Notes under the pieces: generated by a model
Database searches by the model: none
Seen by the model: only the letters and a program-made list of their open reading frames with translations
What the model was told of the DNA's origin: nothing
Assembly (NCBI RefSeq): GCF_009184635.1
Contig: NZ_WELI01000003.1
Span: 434,001 to 498,000, forward strand
DNA: 64,000 nucleotides
Direction: 5' to 3'
Source of the DNA: Rudanella paleaurantiibacter
Lineage (GTDB): Bacteria; Bacteroidota; Bacteroidia; Cytophagales; Spirosomataceae
Made by a program: the position numbers and the translations under genes
Part shown: positions 26,221 through 35,703 of the stretch, in pieces
Layout: the number at the start of each line of letters is the position of its first letter
Position numbering within the stretch: position 1 is the first letter of the stretch

Positions 26221-28044
26221 ATGAAGCCCCGTCGATGGATCACCAAGCCGTTTCCCGATGCACCCGCACAGCGAGCGGCTATTGAGACTCTGACGCACGA
26301 GTTAAAGGTCAGCCCGTTTCTGGCGAGCTTGCTCGTACAGCGCGGGGTGTCGGGCTATGAAGAAGCCCGCGTTTTTTTCCGACCCGAAATTGGCCACCTG
26401 CACGACCCGTTTGCCATGCGCGACATGGACCGGGCTATCACCCGGCTCACGATGGCGATGGTGCGCCAGGAAAAAATTCTGGTTTACGGGGATTACGACG
26501 TCGACGGAACCACCTCGGTAGCCCTGTTTTACGGGTTCATGAAGACCCTGCACCCCCATCTCGACTACTACATCCCCGACCGCTACGCCGAGGGGTATGG
26601 TATTTCACAGGCCGGGGTTAGGTGGGCTGCCGACAATGGCTTTACCCTCATCGTCGCCCTCGACTGCGGCATCAAATCGATAGACTGCGTTGCCGAAGCC
26701 AAAGCCCTGGGGGTCGACTTTATCATCTGCGACCATCACCGCCCCGGCACCGAAATACCCGACGCGGCCGCCGTACTCGACCCCAAACGCGTCGACTGCG
26801 CGTACCCGTACAAAGAGTTGACCGGCTGCGGAGTTGGTTTCAAGCTGTTGCAGGCGCTGTGTATATTCAACGGTATTCCGCTCGAACAACTCTACCCGTT
26901 TCTGGACCTGGTGGTGGTGAGCATTGCTTCGGACATTGTGCCTATCACGGGCGAAAACCGGGTGCTGGCTTACTACGGCCTCCGGTGCCTCAACGAACAG
27001 GCCCGGCCGGGGTTGCGGGCGCTAATCAAAGTGGCCAACGCCAAAAAAGACGAGTCGGGCAACTTGATTACCGACAGCCGGGCCACGCCGTCGACGCGGC
27101 AGCTCGACATCAACGACCTGGTATTTAAGGTGGGGCCGCGCATCAACGCAGCCGGGCGCATCAAACACGCCAAGGAAGCCGTGCGGCTGCTGTTGGCCGA
27201 CGATGATACCGAAGCCGACCGCTTTGCGCTGGAGATCAACACGCACAACGTAAACCGGCAGAAGTTCGACTCAGGCACCACCCAGCAGGCATTGGCCATG
27301 ATCGAGGCCGACGAATGGTTAAAAAATGCTAAATCAACGGTTTTGTTCGACGCATCGTGGCACAAAGGCGTTATTGGTATTGTGGCCTCGCGCTGTATCG
27401 AACACTATTACCGCCCTACGGTTATTCTGACGCAGTCGAACGAGAAAGTGGCTGGGTCGGCGCGGTCGGTGCCGGGGTTCGATGTGTACGAGGCCATTGA
27501 AGAGTGTGCCGACCTGCTCGAACAGTTTGGCGGGCATACCTTTGCGGCTGGCCTGACGTTGAAACCCGAAAACGTATCCGCTTTCCGGCAGAAATTCGAG
27601 ACGGTGGTATCGGGCCGAATTCAGGAGGAAATGCTCACCCCACTGATTGAAATTGACATGCCGCTCGACTTCGATCAGATTGACGGGAAGTTTGTCCGAA
27701 TTTTGAAACAGATGGGGCCGTTTGGGCCGCACAACCTACAACCGGTCTTTTGTACCGAACAGGTGTACCTCTGTGGACCGGTTCAGACCATGCAGCAAAA
27801 GCACCTGAAGTTTTGGGTACGGCAGGCCAACTCGGCGTATAAGTTTCAGGCCATCGGGTTCAACATGGCTCCGCAGTGGGCCGACCGGCTGTACCACGAT
27901 GAGCCCCTGTCGATTTGCTACCAGATTGAAGAAAACCATTTCAACGGTCAGGTATCTATCCAGCTGGTACTGAAAGACATTCGGTGCGTTGACCCTACCC
28001 CGCCAACGCTTGACTCTACCCAGCAGCCCAACGCGGTTGCTTGA
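26221..28044 (+). CDS. recJ: Single-stranded-DNA-specific exonuclease RecJ
   Basis: 607 residues. The DHH-family motifs are visible: DYDVDGTTS (91-99), DCGIKS, and the DHH triad at 171-173 (CDHHRPG). The later DHHA1 motif reads AGSARSVPGFDV with GGHTFAAGLTL. RecJ digests single-stranded DNA 5' to 3' in recombination, mismatch and excision repair. It is cytoplasmic, and leads a plus-strand operon with lptB and a NUDIX gene (lptB starts 18 bases after the stop). Confidence 0.95.
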   Translation: MKPRRWITKPFPDAPAQRAAIETLTHELKVSPFLASLLVQRGVSGYEEARVFFRPEIGHLHDPFAMRDMDRAITRLTMAMVRQEKILVYGDYDVDGTTSVALFYGFMKTLHPHLDYYIPDRYAEGYGISQAGVRWAADNGFTLIVALDCGIKSIDCVAEAKALGVDFIICDHHRPGTEIPDAAAVLDPKRVDCAYPYKELTGCGVGFKLLQALCIFNGIPLEQLYPFLDLVVVSIASDIVPITGENRVLAYYGLRCLNEQARPGLRALIKVANAKKDESGNLITDSRATPSTRQLDINDLVFKVGPRINAAGRIKHAKEAVRLLLADDDTEADRFALEINTHNVNRQKFDSGTTQQALAMIEADEWLKNAKSTVLFDASWHKGVIGIVASRCIEHYYRPTVILTQSNEKVAGSARSVPGFDVYEAIEECADLLEQFGGHTFAAGLTLKPENVSAFRQKFETVVSGRIQEEMLTPLIEIDMPLDFDQIDGKFVRILKQMGPFGPHNLQPVFCTEQVYLCGPVQTMQQKHLKFWVRQANSAYKFQAIGFNMAPQWADRLYHDEPLSICYQIEENHFNGQVSIQLVLKDIRCVDPTPPTLDSTQQPNAVA

Positions 28045-28062
28045 TCGATTATTCAGGATTTA

Positions 28063-28794
28063 ATGATTCTCAGAACAGAAAACCTCATCAAGAAATACGG
28101 CTCCCGGCTGGTCAACAACAACGTGTCGTACCAGGTGGCGCAGGGCGAGATTGTCGGGCTGCTTGGCCCCAATGGCGCGGGTAAAACCACGTCGTTTTAC
28201 ATGGCTGTGGGCCTTATCAAACCCAATAGCGGCAAGGTGTACATCGACGATACCGACGTGACCGACCTGCCCATGTACAAGCGGGCCCGGCTTGGGTTAG
28301 GGTATCTGGCGCAGGAGGCTTCGGTTTTTCGCGATCTGACGGTGGAAGAAAATATTCTGGCCGTACTCGAAATGACCAAGCTCTCAAAGGCCGAACAACG
28401 CGACAAAGTAGAGGATCTGCTCGAAGAATTCAGCCTCAAGCACGTCCGCAAAAACCTCGGCAAAGTACTGTCGGGAGGGGAGCGCCGACGCACTGAAATT
28501 GCCCGCGCCCTGGCCGTTGATCCTAAGTTTATCCTCCTCGATGAGCCCTTTGCGGGCGTCGACCCGATTGCGGTAGAGGATATTCAAAGCATTGTAGCCA
28601 AGCTGAAACACCGCAACATCGGGATTCTGATTACCGACCACAACGTAAACGAAACCCTCTCGATCACCGACCGGGCGTACCTGCTTTTCGAAGGTAAAAT
28701 TCTGAAACAGGGTACCGCCGAGGACCTCGCGAGCGACGAGCAGGTTCGGCGGTTGTATTTGGGTCAGCACTTCGAACTGAAACGCAAGATATGA
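28063..28794 (+). CDS. lptB: LPS export ABC transporter ATPase
   Basis: 243 residues with Walker A GPNGAGKT (35-42), signature [15 protein letters not shown], Walker [14 protein letters not shown] and the H-loop ITDHNVNET. The overall sequence closely follows LptB, which powers the LptBFGC complex moving lipopolysaccharide from the inner membrane. No lptF/G or lptA is adjacent. The stop overlaps the NUDIX gene start by 4 bases. Confidence 0.93.
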   Translation: MILRTENLIKKYGSRLVNNNVSYQVAQGEIVGLLGPNGAGKTTSFYMAVGLIKPNSGKVYIDDTDVTDLPMYKRARLGLGYLAQEASVFRDLTVEENILAVLEMTKLSKAEQRDKVEDLLEEFSLKHVRKNLGKVLSGGERRRTEIARALAVDPKFILLDEPFAGVDPIAVEDIQSIVAKLKHRNIGILITDHNVNETLSITDRAYLLFEGKILKQGTAEDLASDEQVRRLYLGQHFELKRKI

Positions 28795-29363
28795 CAGACG
28801 AGCCCCAGCCCTGGCAGGTCGAATCGTCGGAGTACATTCACCGGCTGCCGTGGTTTACCGTTCGGAAAGAAGCGGTTCGGATGGCCAATGGCGGCTACAT
28901 TCCCGATTATTTTGTACTGGAATACCCCAACTGGATCAACGTAGTAGCCGTTACAACCGAGGGAAAGCTGGTGCTTATCCGTCAGTACCGGCACGGTTTT
29001 GGGGCTGTTCATTACGAATTATGCGCAGGGGTTGTAGAATCATACGACGGCGCAACCGGGCCCGAAGCGGCCCTAATCACGGCCCAACGCGAACTGCTGG
29101 AAGAAACGGGTTATGGCGGGGGCGAGTGGAAACTGCTGATGACCCTTTCGGCCAACCCCGGCACGCACTCAAACCTGACGTACGCGTACCTGGCTACGGG
29201 TGTTACGCTCATGCAGGCGCAGGAACTTGAAGCCACCGAAGAAATCAGCGTGCATCTGGTGTCGCCAGCCGAAGCCCTCGCCCTGATCGACAACGGCCAG
29301 ATGATTCAGGCACTACACCTCGCCCCCTTACTCCGGTATCTGGGTCAATACGGGGGTGAGTAG
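28791..29363 (+). CDS. NUDIX hydrolase (ADP-ribose pyrophosphatase-like)
   Basis: 190 residues with a NUDIX box centred on REXXEE at 100-105 ([10 protein letters not shown]), preceded by Glu92 in GPEAAL. The surrounding pattern ([17 protein letters not shown]) is that of ADP-ribose or GDP-mannose pyrophosphatases. It would hydrolyse a nucleoside diphosphate linked to another group. ATGA overlap with lptB. Confidence 0.88.
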   Translation: MTDEPQPWQVESSEYIHRLPWFTVRKEAVRMANGGYIPDYFVLEYPNWINVVAVTTEGKLVLIRQYRHGFGAVHYELCAGVVESYDGATGPEAALITAQRELLEETGYGGGEWKLLMTLSANPGTHSNLTYAYLATGVTLMQAQELEATEEISVHLVSPAEALALIDNGQMIQALHLAPLLRYLGQYGGE

Positions 29364-29429
29364 TTTCGGGTTTATGGGGTTTCGTTTCGGGAAAACTATA
29401 AACCGGCGTATGGGCAGCCTGAAACAATT

Positions 29430-30272
29430 TCAGATCTCCTTACCGCAATGTGGGCAGTAATTACGAGCCCCTTTCTGAAGCCGCAGGTGTTCGAGAAACC
29501 CTGATGTAAGAATACCCGTTGGCAGGGCAAACAGCATAATACCCATCATGGCTGCAATGCCGGCCAGTAGCTTGCCCAAAGGGGTAATAGGGTGAATATC
29601 ACCATACCCAACCGTAGCCATCGCGTTTACCCCCCACCACATGGTTGCCGGTATGCTCGAAAACGTTCTCGGCTGCACTGGGTGCTCCACGTAGTACATG
29701 ATGCTCGAAACAATGATGAGCATAAACAGAATAAACATTACACTAAGCACCAGTTCTTCTTTCCGGTCAGCTACCACTCGCTGAATGAGCCGGACCGCGT
29801 GCGAATACCGACTGATACGGAACAGCCGGAAAATACGGAAGATCCGCAGAATCCGAACAATGGCCAGATCGGTCGCAAACAGACTGAAATAGAACGGAAA
29901 AATAGCCAGCAGGTCAATGATGGCCGACATGGAAACCATGTACCGCAGTCGCCCCCAGACCGGGTTTCTGTATTTCTCGTTTTCGACCGATACCCAAACG
30001 CGCAACAGGTATTCCACCGTAAAAAACATCACCGAGAAAAACTCGAAGTCGCGGAATAGAACGGCGTGTTTACGATTGATCGACTCAACCGTATGCAGCA
30101 CGATAGCCACTGCATTGAGCGTGATAATGGTAACCAGCACCACGTTGAAAACCAGACTCATTCCCCTTTTTTTACCGGTCGACGTTTCCAGCACCCGGTA
30201 CATAGTCAGCCGCAGACGCGTGCGCCGGGGCTGATGAGGGGTTGACGAAGCCGAGCGGGGGGCATTAACCAT
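29430..30272 (-). CDS. Voltage-gated-type ion channel with C-terminal CPHC motif
   Basis: 280 residues from the Met at 30272 (MVNAPRSASS); a Met 13 codons upstream and one at residue 24 are alternatives. Six membrane helices are followed by a pore with the potassium selectivity filter TVGYGD at 220-225. An S4-like helix has Arg at every third position (RILRIFRIFRLFRISRY), as in voltage-gated potassium channels. The tail ends NYCPHCGKEI (Cys273, Cys276), half of a zinc-ribbon, which could bind metal between subunits. It probably conducts K+. Confidence 0.88.
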   Translation of the reverse strand: MVNAPRSASSTPHQPRRTRLRLTMYRVLETSTGKKRGMSLVFNVVLVTIITLNAVAIVLHTVESINRKHAVLFRDFEFFSVMFFTVEYLLRVWVSVENEKYRNPVWGRLRYMVSMSAIIDLLAIFPFYFSLFATDLAIVRILRIFRIFRLFRISRYSHAVRLIQRVVADRKEELVLSVMFILFMLIIVSSIMYYVEHPVQPRTFSSIPATMWWGVNAMATVGYGDIHPITPLGKLLAGIAAMMGIMLFALPTGILTSGFLEHLRLQKGARNYCPHCGKEI

Positions 30273-30380
30273 GACAACGTAAAACGGGGGTGAGTGGGTA
30301 AAAATACACATTTCTATCCACCCGGTAAACGCCCCTCAGTCTACGGCTTACTCGATGATGGCCCCGCAAGCCAGTTACTG

Positions 30381-31736
30381 TTACGCCACGTACAGCGTTT
30401 TTACCGTACAAAACTCCCGAATACCCGGTCCAGCCAGTTCGCGACCGTAGCCCGATTTCTTCACGCCCCCGATGGGTAGTCGCGAGTCGGACCGGACCAC
30501 CGCATTCACAAACACGCTACCCACCCGCAGCCGCCGGGCCAGTTGCTCGGCCCGGTCGAGGTCGGCGGTCCAGATGGCGGCACTCAGTCCGTACCGCGAT
30601 GCATTGGCCAACCGCACGGCTTCGTCGGCATCGGCAACGGTCGTGATAGCCGCCAGAGGCCCGAAGGTTTCTTCCTGAAACACCACGTTATCGGGCCGCA
30701 CGTTACCGAGGAGCGTTGGCTGCATCTGCGTACCGTTGCGTTGGCCACCTACAAGCAATTCGGCACCTTGCGCCAGAGCCTGCTGTAGCTGTTTTTCGAG
30801 CCCCTCGGCCAAATCGAGCCGGGCAATGGGGCCCATCTGTACGGCGGGGTCGAAGGGATCGCCCTGCCGAATGCCCCGGATCAGCTCGGCAACCCGCTGG
30901 TTGAAAGCCTGAGCAACAGTCTCCTCAACCAGCCACCGTTTGGCGGCAATGCACACCTGACCGGCATTGCTCATACGCGACGTTACGGCTGCTTGCGCGG
31001 CTTTATCCAGATCAGCGTCGGCCAGCACGATCAAGGGGTCACTGCCGCCTAATTCAAGTACACATTTTTTGATGCTCGCACCCGCCAAGGCCGCTACCGA
31101 AGCCCCGGCCCGCTCGCTACCGGTGAGGGTAATCATGCCTACGCGGTCGTCTTCGATCACGGCTTTCAGGGCGGGTACATCGGCAACCAGACAGGCAAAC
31201 ACACCTTCAGGGAAGCCCGCGTCCCGAAACGCCGTTTCAATGGCGAATCCGCAGCCGAGGGTGTTGGGGGCCGGTTTGAGCAGGGTCACGTTACCCGCCA
31301 TCAGAGCCGGCACGGCGTACCGGAATACCTGCCAAAACGGAAAATTCCAGGGCATTATGGCCAGCACCACACCCACCGGCTCGTACCGGTAGCCGCTCTG
31401 CCGGGCCTCGGTCGGGATAGATTCGGGGTGTAGCAGGGCCTCGGCATTTTCGGCGTAATAGTCGCACTGACCGGCGCATTTCTCAATCTCGGCCCGTGAC
31501 TCAGCCATGATCTTGCCCATTTCGGCAGTCATTAGCTGCGCCAGTTCCTCCTGACGGTCACGCAACAGTCGCCCCAAACGCCGAAAACAAGCCGCCCGAA
31601 TAGCAAACGGCCCTTCCGACCAATGGGCAAACTGGGCGTCGGCCTGCCCGAGCAATTGATCAATTTCGGCTTTGGTATGCGCTGGGTACTCGGCCAATAC
31701 TTGGCCGGTATAGGGATTTATGGTTTGAAACTGCAT
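30381..31736 (-). CDS. NAD(P)-dependent succinate-semialdehyde dehydrogenase
   Basis: 451 residues of the aldehyde dehydrogenase family. Catalytic residues are visible: Cys262 (GQVCIAAK), Glu228 (LELGGSDP) and Asn131 (PWNFPFWQ). The SSADH-type sequence SMSxxGQVC is close to SNAGQVC here. It oxidises succinate semialdehyde or a related aldehyde to the acid. It stands next to the ion channel gene, but there is no obvious pathway neighbour. Confidence 0.85.
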   Translation of the reverse strand: MQFQTINPYTGQVLAEYPAHTKAEIDQLLGQADAQFAHWSEGPFAIRAACFRRLGRLLRDRQEELAQLMTAEMGKIMAESRAEIEKCAGQCDYYAENAEALLHPESIPTEARQSGYRYEPVGVVLAIMPWNFPFWQVFRYAVPALMAGNVTLLKPAPNTLGCGFAIETAFRDAGFPEGVFACLVADVPALKAVIEDDRVGMITLTGSERAGASVAALAGASIKKCVLELGGSDPLIVLADADLDKAAQAAVTSRMSNAGQVCIAAKRWLVEETVAQAFNQRVAELIRGIRQGDPFDPAVQMGPIARLDLAEGLEKQLQQALAQGAELLVGGQRNGTQMQPTLLGNVRPDNVVFQEETFGPLAAITTVADADEAVRLANASRYGLSAAIWTADLDRAEQLARRLRVGSVFVNAVVRSDSRLPIGGVKKSGYGRELAGPGIREFCTVKTLYVA

Positions 31737-31945
31737 GGTTTTTTCGGGAAATGGGGTCGCAACGCGGGTGGCCCTTTATGGATAAGACCCCGTTTGCGTA
31801 ATTTGTTCGCCGGTTTGAGCCTGTTCATTCGCTCAATTACCTAGAGGTTCGCTATTAAACCAACACAATTGCGGATTGTCTGAGGTTAAAGAACCGGTGG
31901 ACGGCTATCACTGGGTCGATCCACAATTTAACTCATTTAAGACTT

Positions 31946-32572
31946 ATGAAACGATTCCTGCTGTTTTCACTGGCTCTGTTGCCCCTTCTTTTGACGCGCT
32001 GTGGGGTAAGCCGCCAACTGACCGAAGCCAAAGCGCTGGGCGATTGCCGATACGCTATTCGGTCGGCCGATAGCATTACCCTGGCTGGTTACGACATCCG
32101 TCAGTTTCGGAACATGAAGGATATGAGCGATTTCAACCCGGTTAAGTATCCGCGCATTGCCGCCGGTTTGCTCACCCGCAACGTTCCGCTCGACGCCCGT
32201 ATTAATCTGGGCATTACCAACCCCACCAACCGCAATGCGGCTATCAACCAATTGGAATATCGCATTTTACTGGCAGGTCAGGAGCTGTTCAACGGGTTCA
32301 TTAACCAGCGCGTGGCCGTACCGGCGGGTGGTGGGCAAACCGTGGTGCCTATTCGGATCAACGCCAACGCATTTCAGTTGCTTACCGATGCCAAAACCCG
32401 CGATGCTTTTGCGCAGTTTGTGAGCAATCTGGCGGGCTCCGACGATACCAAAGCATCTCGCGTGACAATTAAAATCAAACCGACGCTCGACCTCGGTAAC
32501 AAAGCGGTCAACTATCCCGGCTACATTACCATCGAGCAAGACGTGACCAACAAAATCCTGTTTGGTCAATAA
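31946..32572 (+). CDS. LEA type 2 family lipoprotein
   Basis: 208 residues. The N terminus is a lipoprotein-type signal ending LLLTRCG, with an Arg just before the Cys that weakens the lipobox. The rest matches the LEA/WHy-type water-stress domain (LDARINLGITNPTNRNAAINQLEYRILLAGQELFNGFI). Such proteins are envelope-associated and may help with desiccation or fold as a beta sandwich. The stop codon is followed at once by palindromic element A copy 4. Confidence 0.8.
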   Translation: MKRFLLFSLALLPLLLTRCGVSRQLTEAKALGDCRYAIRSADSITLAGYDIRQFRNMKDMSDFNPVKYPRIAAGLLTRNVPLDARINLGITNPTNRNAAINQLEYRILLAGQELFNGFINQRVAVPAGGGQTVVPIRINANAFQLLTDAKTRDAFAQFVSNLAGSDDTKASRVTIKIKPTLDLGNKAVNYPGYITIEQDVTNKILFGQ

Positions 32573-32671
32573 AACTGGCCATTAGATGTTGGACACTAGA
32601 CGTTAGACTTCTCTACAGGATGGTAGTAGGTCTAACGTCTGGTATCTGAAGTCTGAATGTCCTGTACTGAG
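32573..32671. repeat. Palindromic element family A, copy 4 (inverted)
   Basis: The centre reads CTCTACAGGATGGTAGTAGG, the reverse complement of the family A centre, so this copy is inverted. It begins immediately after the LEA-type stop (32572) and ends GTCCTGTACTGAG. Confidence 0.8.
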
Positions 32672-32700
32672 AAACCGACAATACCAGCTTAAGTATTTGG

Positions 32701-32805
32701 ACAGAATTAAATGTAAAATGAATAGTGCAAAATGAACAATGAGATGACTGATTATCAACAGGTAACACAATTGTTCATTATACATTTTACATTGTCCATT
32801 CACTT
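32701..32805. repeat. Palindromic element family B, copy 3 (inverted)
   Basis: Starts ACAGAATTAAATGTAAAATG and ends TTGTCCATTCACTT, the reverse orientation of copies 1 and 2. The centre is GATTATCAACAGGTAACAC. It sits 30 bases after element A copy 4, so A and B are close neighbours here as at 14.5-14.9 kb. Confidence 0.8.
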
Positions 32806-32823
32806 AGTTATTGCCCTGAAAAT

Positions 32824-32857
32824 CAAAAAGTCGCCCGGTCAAATCTGGCCGGGCGAC
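32824..32857 (-). terminator. Terminator hairpin
   Basis: GTCGCCCGG (32830-32838) pairs with CCGGGCGAC (32849-32857). Read on the minus strand a T5 tract follows, so it would end the ygiC-like transcript about 110 bases after its stop. Confidence 0.7.
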
Positions 32858-32968
32858 TCGCGTTCTGAGCTATGATAACAATCTTGCCTTACGAAACCTC
32901 TCTCGATTGTCAGTAGTAGGATTCCCGGCTGGAGGAAAGGGTTGGAACGGGCGCGTTATTTTTTTTCA

Positions 32969-34156
32969 CTACCCCACCATGTGCCCAACAAACTGAGCAC
33001 CGTTGTCCAGAATAAGCCCTCCGCGCCGGAAGCCCAACCCACAGGGTTCGCCTGCATAAAACACACCGGCCTGATAGGTATGGCCAGCCGCGTCGGTCGG
33101 GAAAGTCACGTATTGCTGATACACTTTGGGGTAATCGCCATACTCACCGTCGGCGGCCTGCCGAACCTGCCCGCCCGGCTCCAGAATGCGCACATTGGCG
33201 CCTTCACGCCCAAAAATCACTTTCTCCACACTCGGCACATCAGCGAAGGGCCGGGTTTCGGTGCGGAGCAATAACGGGTGATTTGGGTACAGCTCCCACA
33301 ATACTTTCAGGATGTACTTCGACTGAAACAGCAAGGTGTAAGCCGGGTTGAGCACCAGTGTGCGCCGGTTGCGTACAGCTTGCGTGAGCAATGCGCACAA
33401 ATCCGGTTCATCTTCGGCCATCACTTCCCAGGGCACCAGCTTAAACCAGTAGTCGTACCGGATAAACCGCCCGCTGAACGGGTCTTGCCGGAAAATGCCT
33501 TCGGTCGCTGAGAAATCGACGGTATCAATGTAGGCAATAGCCGTATCGAAGCCAGCCTCGCGGGCGGCCTCGGCAATCAACGCCACGTTGGCATCGTCTT
33601 CGGGAATACCATTACCGTCGATATCGCGGGTGGTCGACAGCAACAGCGACGGGTCGAGGTCAGGGTTTTGCTCGCGCAGATACCGGAACTGCCCCACCAG
33701 TGTTTCGTACACGGCATTGAACTGCCGCGACTCGTCGAGGTCGTTGGCCCGCAAATGCGCATACTGTACCACGGCCGTCTCGGGCAGGCAGGTTGCCGTA
33801 TCGGCATTGAACTCAATCAGCTTCACGCCCCGGTCGGTCATGGCCAGGTCGAACCGACCGTAGAGGTGAATCTGCCGGTCATCGTCCCACGACTGCCGAA
33901 TCAGCTCAACGAGGTTGGCCGGAATTCCGAGTTCAGAAAATCGGTCGCGGTCAATCACGTGTTGCGCGGCCGCCACGTACATCTCGAATAATTCGGCGGC
34001 TGCTTCGTGATAGGCTTCCACATCGGCTTCCGAAACAGTCACCACTTCGTTGGTGAGGTACGGTACAGTATCGGTGCCCAGCATCCAGTCCCAACCAATG
34101 TTGCGGAGCTGTTTATCGGGGCTAACGGGTAGTGTTTTAAGTTGAATCATTGACAA
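32969..34156 (-). CDS. Glutathionylspermidine synthase family protein (YgiC-like)
   Basis: 395 residues of the ATP-grasp family that includes E. coli YgiC and the synthetase half of Gsp. Key segments are GRFDLAMTDRGVKLIEFNADTAT, PLLLRTE and FGREGANVRILEPGGQV, and a C-terminal GFRRGGLILDNGAQFVGHMV. Family members join a peptide or amino acid to another molecule; the substrate of YgiC-like proteins is not established. It follows the ygiB-like gene (gap 45 bases), the same pairing as in E. coli. Confidence 0.85.
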   Translation of the reverse strand: MSMIQLKTLPVSPDKQLRNIGWDWMLGTDTVPYLTNEVVTVSEADVEAYHEAAAELFEMYVAAAQHVIDRDRFSELGIPANLVELIRQSWDDDRQIHLYGRFDLAMTDRGVKLIEFNADTATCLPETAVVQYAHLRANDLDESRQFNAVYETLVGQFRYLREQNPDLDPSLLLSTTRDIDGNGIPEDDANVALIAEAAREAGFDTAIAYIDTVDFSATEGIFRQDPFSGRFIRYDYWFKLVPWEVMAEDEPDLCALLTQAVRNRRTLVLNPAYTLLFQSKYILKVLWELYPNHPLLLRTETRPFADVPSVEKVIFGREGANVRILEPGGQVRQAADGEYGDYPKVYQQYVTFPTDAAGHTYQAGVFYAGEPCGLGFRRGGLILDNGAQFVGHMVG

Positions 34157-34201
34157 TGGTGAAGAAAACGTGAAAAGCGGACCAACATCGGCCCGTATTG
34201 G

Positions 34202-34834
34202 TTAAGACGAGAAACCGCCACTACGGCCCCGGCTAAAAAAGCCACCCCGGCTCCCGCTTGGTCGGCTGGTGACCACCCGCGAGCGGCTCACCTCACGGCC
34301 AATATCGCTCGACCGGGCGTACACACTTGGGTTTGTATAAACCCCCTGGCTATACCGGCGGTCGCGGTCAAAATTGGGTCCACTGCCCATAAACTGCCGC
34401 CCAATCATGTAGCCGAGGCCACCCCACAGCAGGGCATTAGCCAATCCGCTGCCGTGATTGTAGCCCGATGGATTATTGAAATACTGGCTGGTAGAGGGGT
34501 CGTTGCGTACGAGCGCCTGAGCCGCGGCCACGCTGAGCGTATCGCGGTGCCCGTCGAAATAGCTCACGATAGCCCCCGCACGCTCGGGGCCCACCTGTTG
34601 CTCGTCGGTGATTTTAAAATTGCCGGGGGCTGTCTCGGTAATGTACGACAGCACTCCTTTTTTATACGTCTCGGTCTGGGTATCGGCCTGCCCGGAGTCA
34701 GCGTACCCATCGTCGTTACTGCCTCCGCAGCTCTGGAGTAACACCGACCCGTTGAGCAGGGCTACGGTGAGGGTTGTTCCGAGCGTGATATCTTTTACAC
34801 GCCGAATAAGGGCTTGTTTTCGTGTCGGTGTCAT
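34202..34834 (-). CDS. YgiB-like (DUF1190) protein
   Basis: 210 residues with an N-terminal membrane or lipoprotein segment (LGTTLTVALLNGSVLLQSCGG, Cys near 36). A low-complexity middle is followed by a tail rich in Arg, Gly and Ser (SRGGFFSRGRSGGFSS). The size, Cys context and position directly upstream of the YgiC-like gene match the conserved ygiB-ygiC pair (inference from gene order). Function unknown, probably envelope-bound. Confidence 0.7.
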   Translation of the reverse strand: MTPTRKQALIRRVKDITLGTTLTVALLNGSVLLQSCGGSNDDGYADSGQADTQTETYKKGVLSYITETAPGNFKITDEQQVGPERAGAIVSYFDGHRDTLSVAAAQALVRNDPSTSQYFNNPSGYNHGSGLANALLWGGLGYMIGRQFMGSGPNFDRDRRYSQGVYTNPSVYARSSDIGREVSRSRVVTSRPSGSRGGFFSRGRSGGFSS

Positions 34835-35025
34835 GGCCGTTGTCGTAAGGGTCCTAACTATGGTACTAAACTACGGCAACGAACATGGGGTTCAAACCGA
34901 TTCCCGACAAACGTCACCGGAACCGGACAAACGGTCGAATTTGAGGGTGCTTTATACCAAAACCGGTTGACCCGCAGGCCAATGGATGGCTGCAGGTCAA
35001 CCGGCCCGGCTGTTTGGAACTACAC

Positions 35026-35424
35026 TTACGCGTGCAGTTGCCCCCGGTACTCGTTCATAAACTCGGTTAGTCGTCGGCGGGCAATCGGAAGCCGAATCCC
35101 CCCTACCAGCACCACCTCGTTGTCGGGTCGGTGTACCATCTTGATATACTGCCAGTTGAACATATACTTCCGATGCGGCCGGGCAAACGACCCAGCGGGC
35201 AAGCGGTCGGACAGCGACTTGAGTGTAATGGCCACGAGTAGTTGTGAACCGTCGCGGAAGTGCAACAGGGTGTAATTACTCGTGCCTTCGAGCATCAGGA
35301 TGGCCGAGAGCGGCACCCACCGGCGGCCTTTTGGGAAGGGGAGTTCTAACCCGGCAGGGGCTTGTTGACGCGAACGAGCCGAGAGGCCTAACTGAGCAAT
35401 TTTTTGCAGCAAAGAGGGGTTCAT
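35026..35424 (-). CDS. LytTR-domain DNA-binding protein
   Basis: 132 residues, essentially one LytTR domain after a short leader: ILMLEGTSNYTLLHFRDGSQ, FARPHRKYMFNWQYIK and LPIARRRLTEFMNEY. No receiver or membrane part is present, so an input signal must come from elsewhere. It is in the same direction as, but about 190 bases downstream of, the ygiB/ygiC pair. Confidence 0.85.
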   Translation of the reverse strand: MNPSLLQKIAQLGLSARSRQQAPAGLELPFPKGRRWVPLSAILMLEGTSNYTLLHFRDGSQLLVAITLKSLSDRLPAGSFARPHRKYMFNWQYIKMVHRPDNEVVLVGGIRLPIARRRLTEFMNEYRGQLHA

Positions 35425-35703
35425 AAAGGGGTTGTTGTTTACTGTGCGGTTAACTATCGCATCAAAACTACCACCCTCTTTATGAACCCCCAGTGCCCTT
35501 TTGGACGTACCGGCTAAATGGACCGATGAATCGTTACTTTCGATTTACAGACTGTAAACCCCTTTCGAGCCGTGTAGGACACGTTTCTTTTTTGACCGCC
35601 TAGCGGCCCGGAGGATTACTCTTGTCTATCCTGTAATCCTGATGGAAAAACTTTTCTGGCAAACCTGTTATAAAAAACTTGCCCCCCTTTCGAGTCGAGT
35701 GCC
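35425..35703. other. Intergenic region, nothing recognised
   Basis: 279 bases between two minus-strand genes. Beyond a GAACCCC-type direct echo (GGGGTTCATAAAGG at 35417-35430 and CTTTATGAACCCCC at 35478-35491, an inverted pair) nothing is recognised. Confidence 0.4.
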
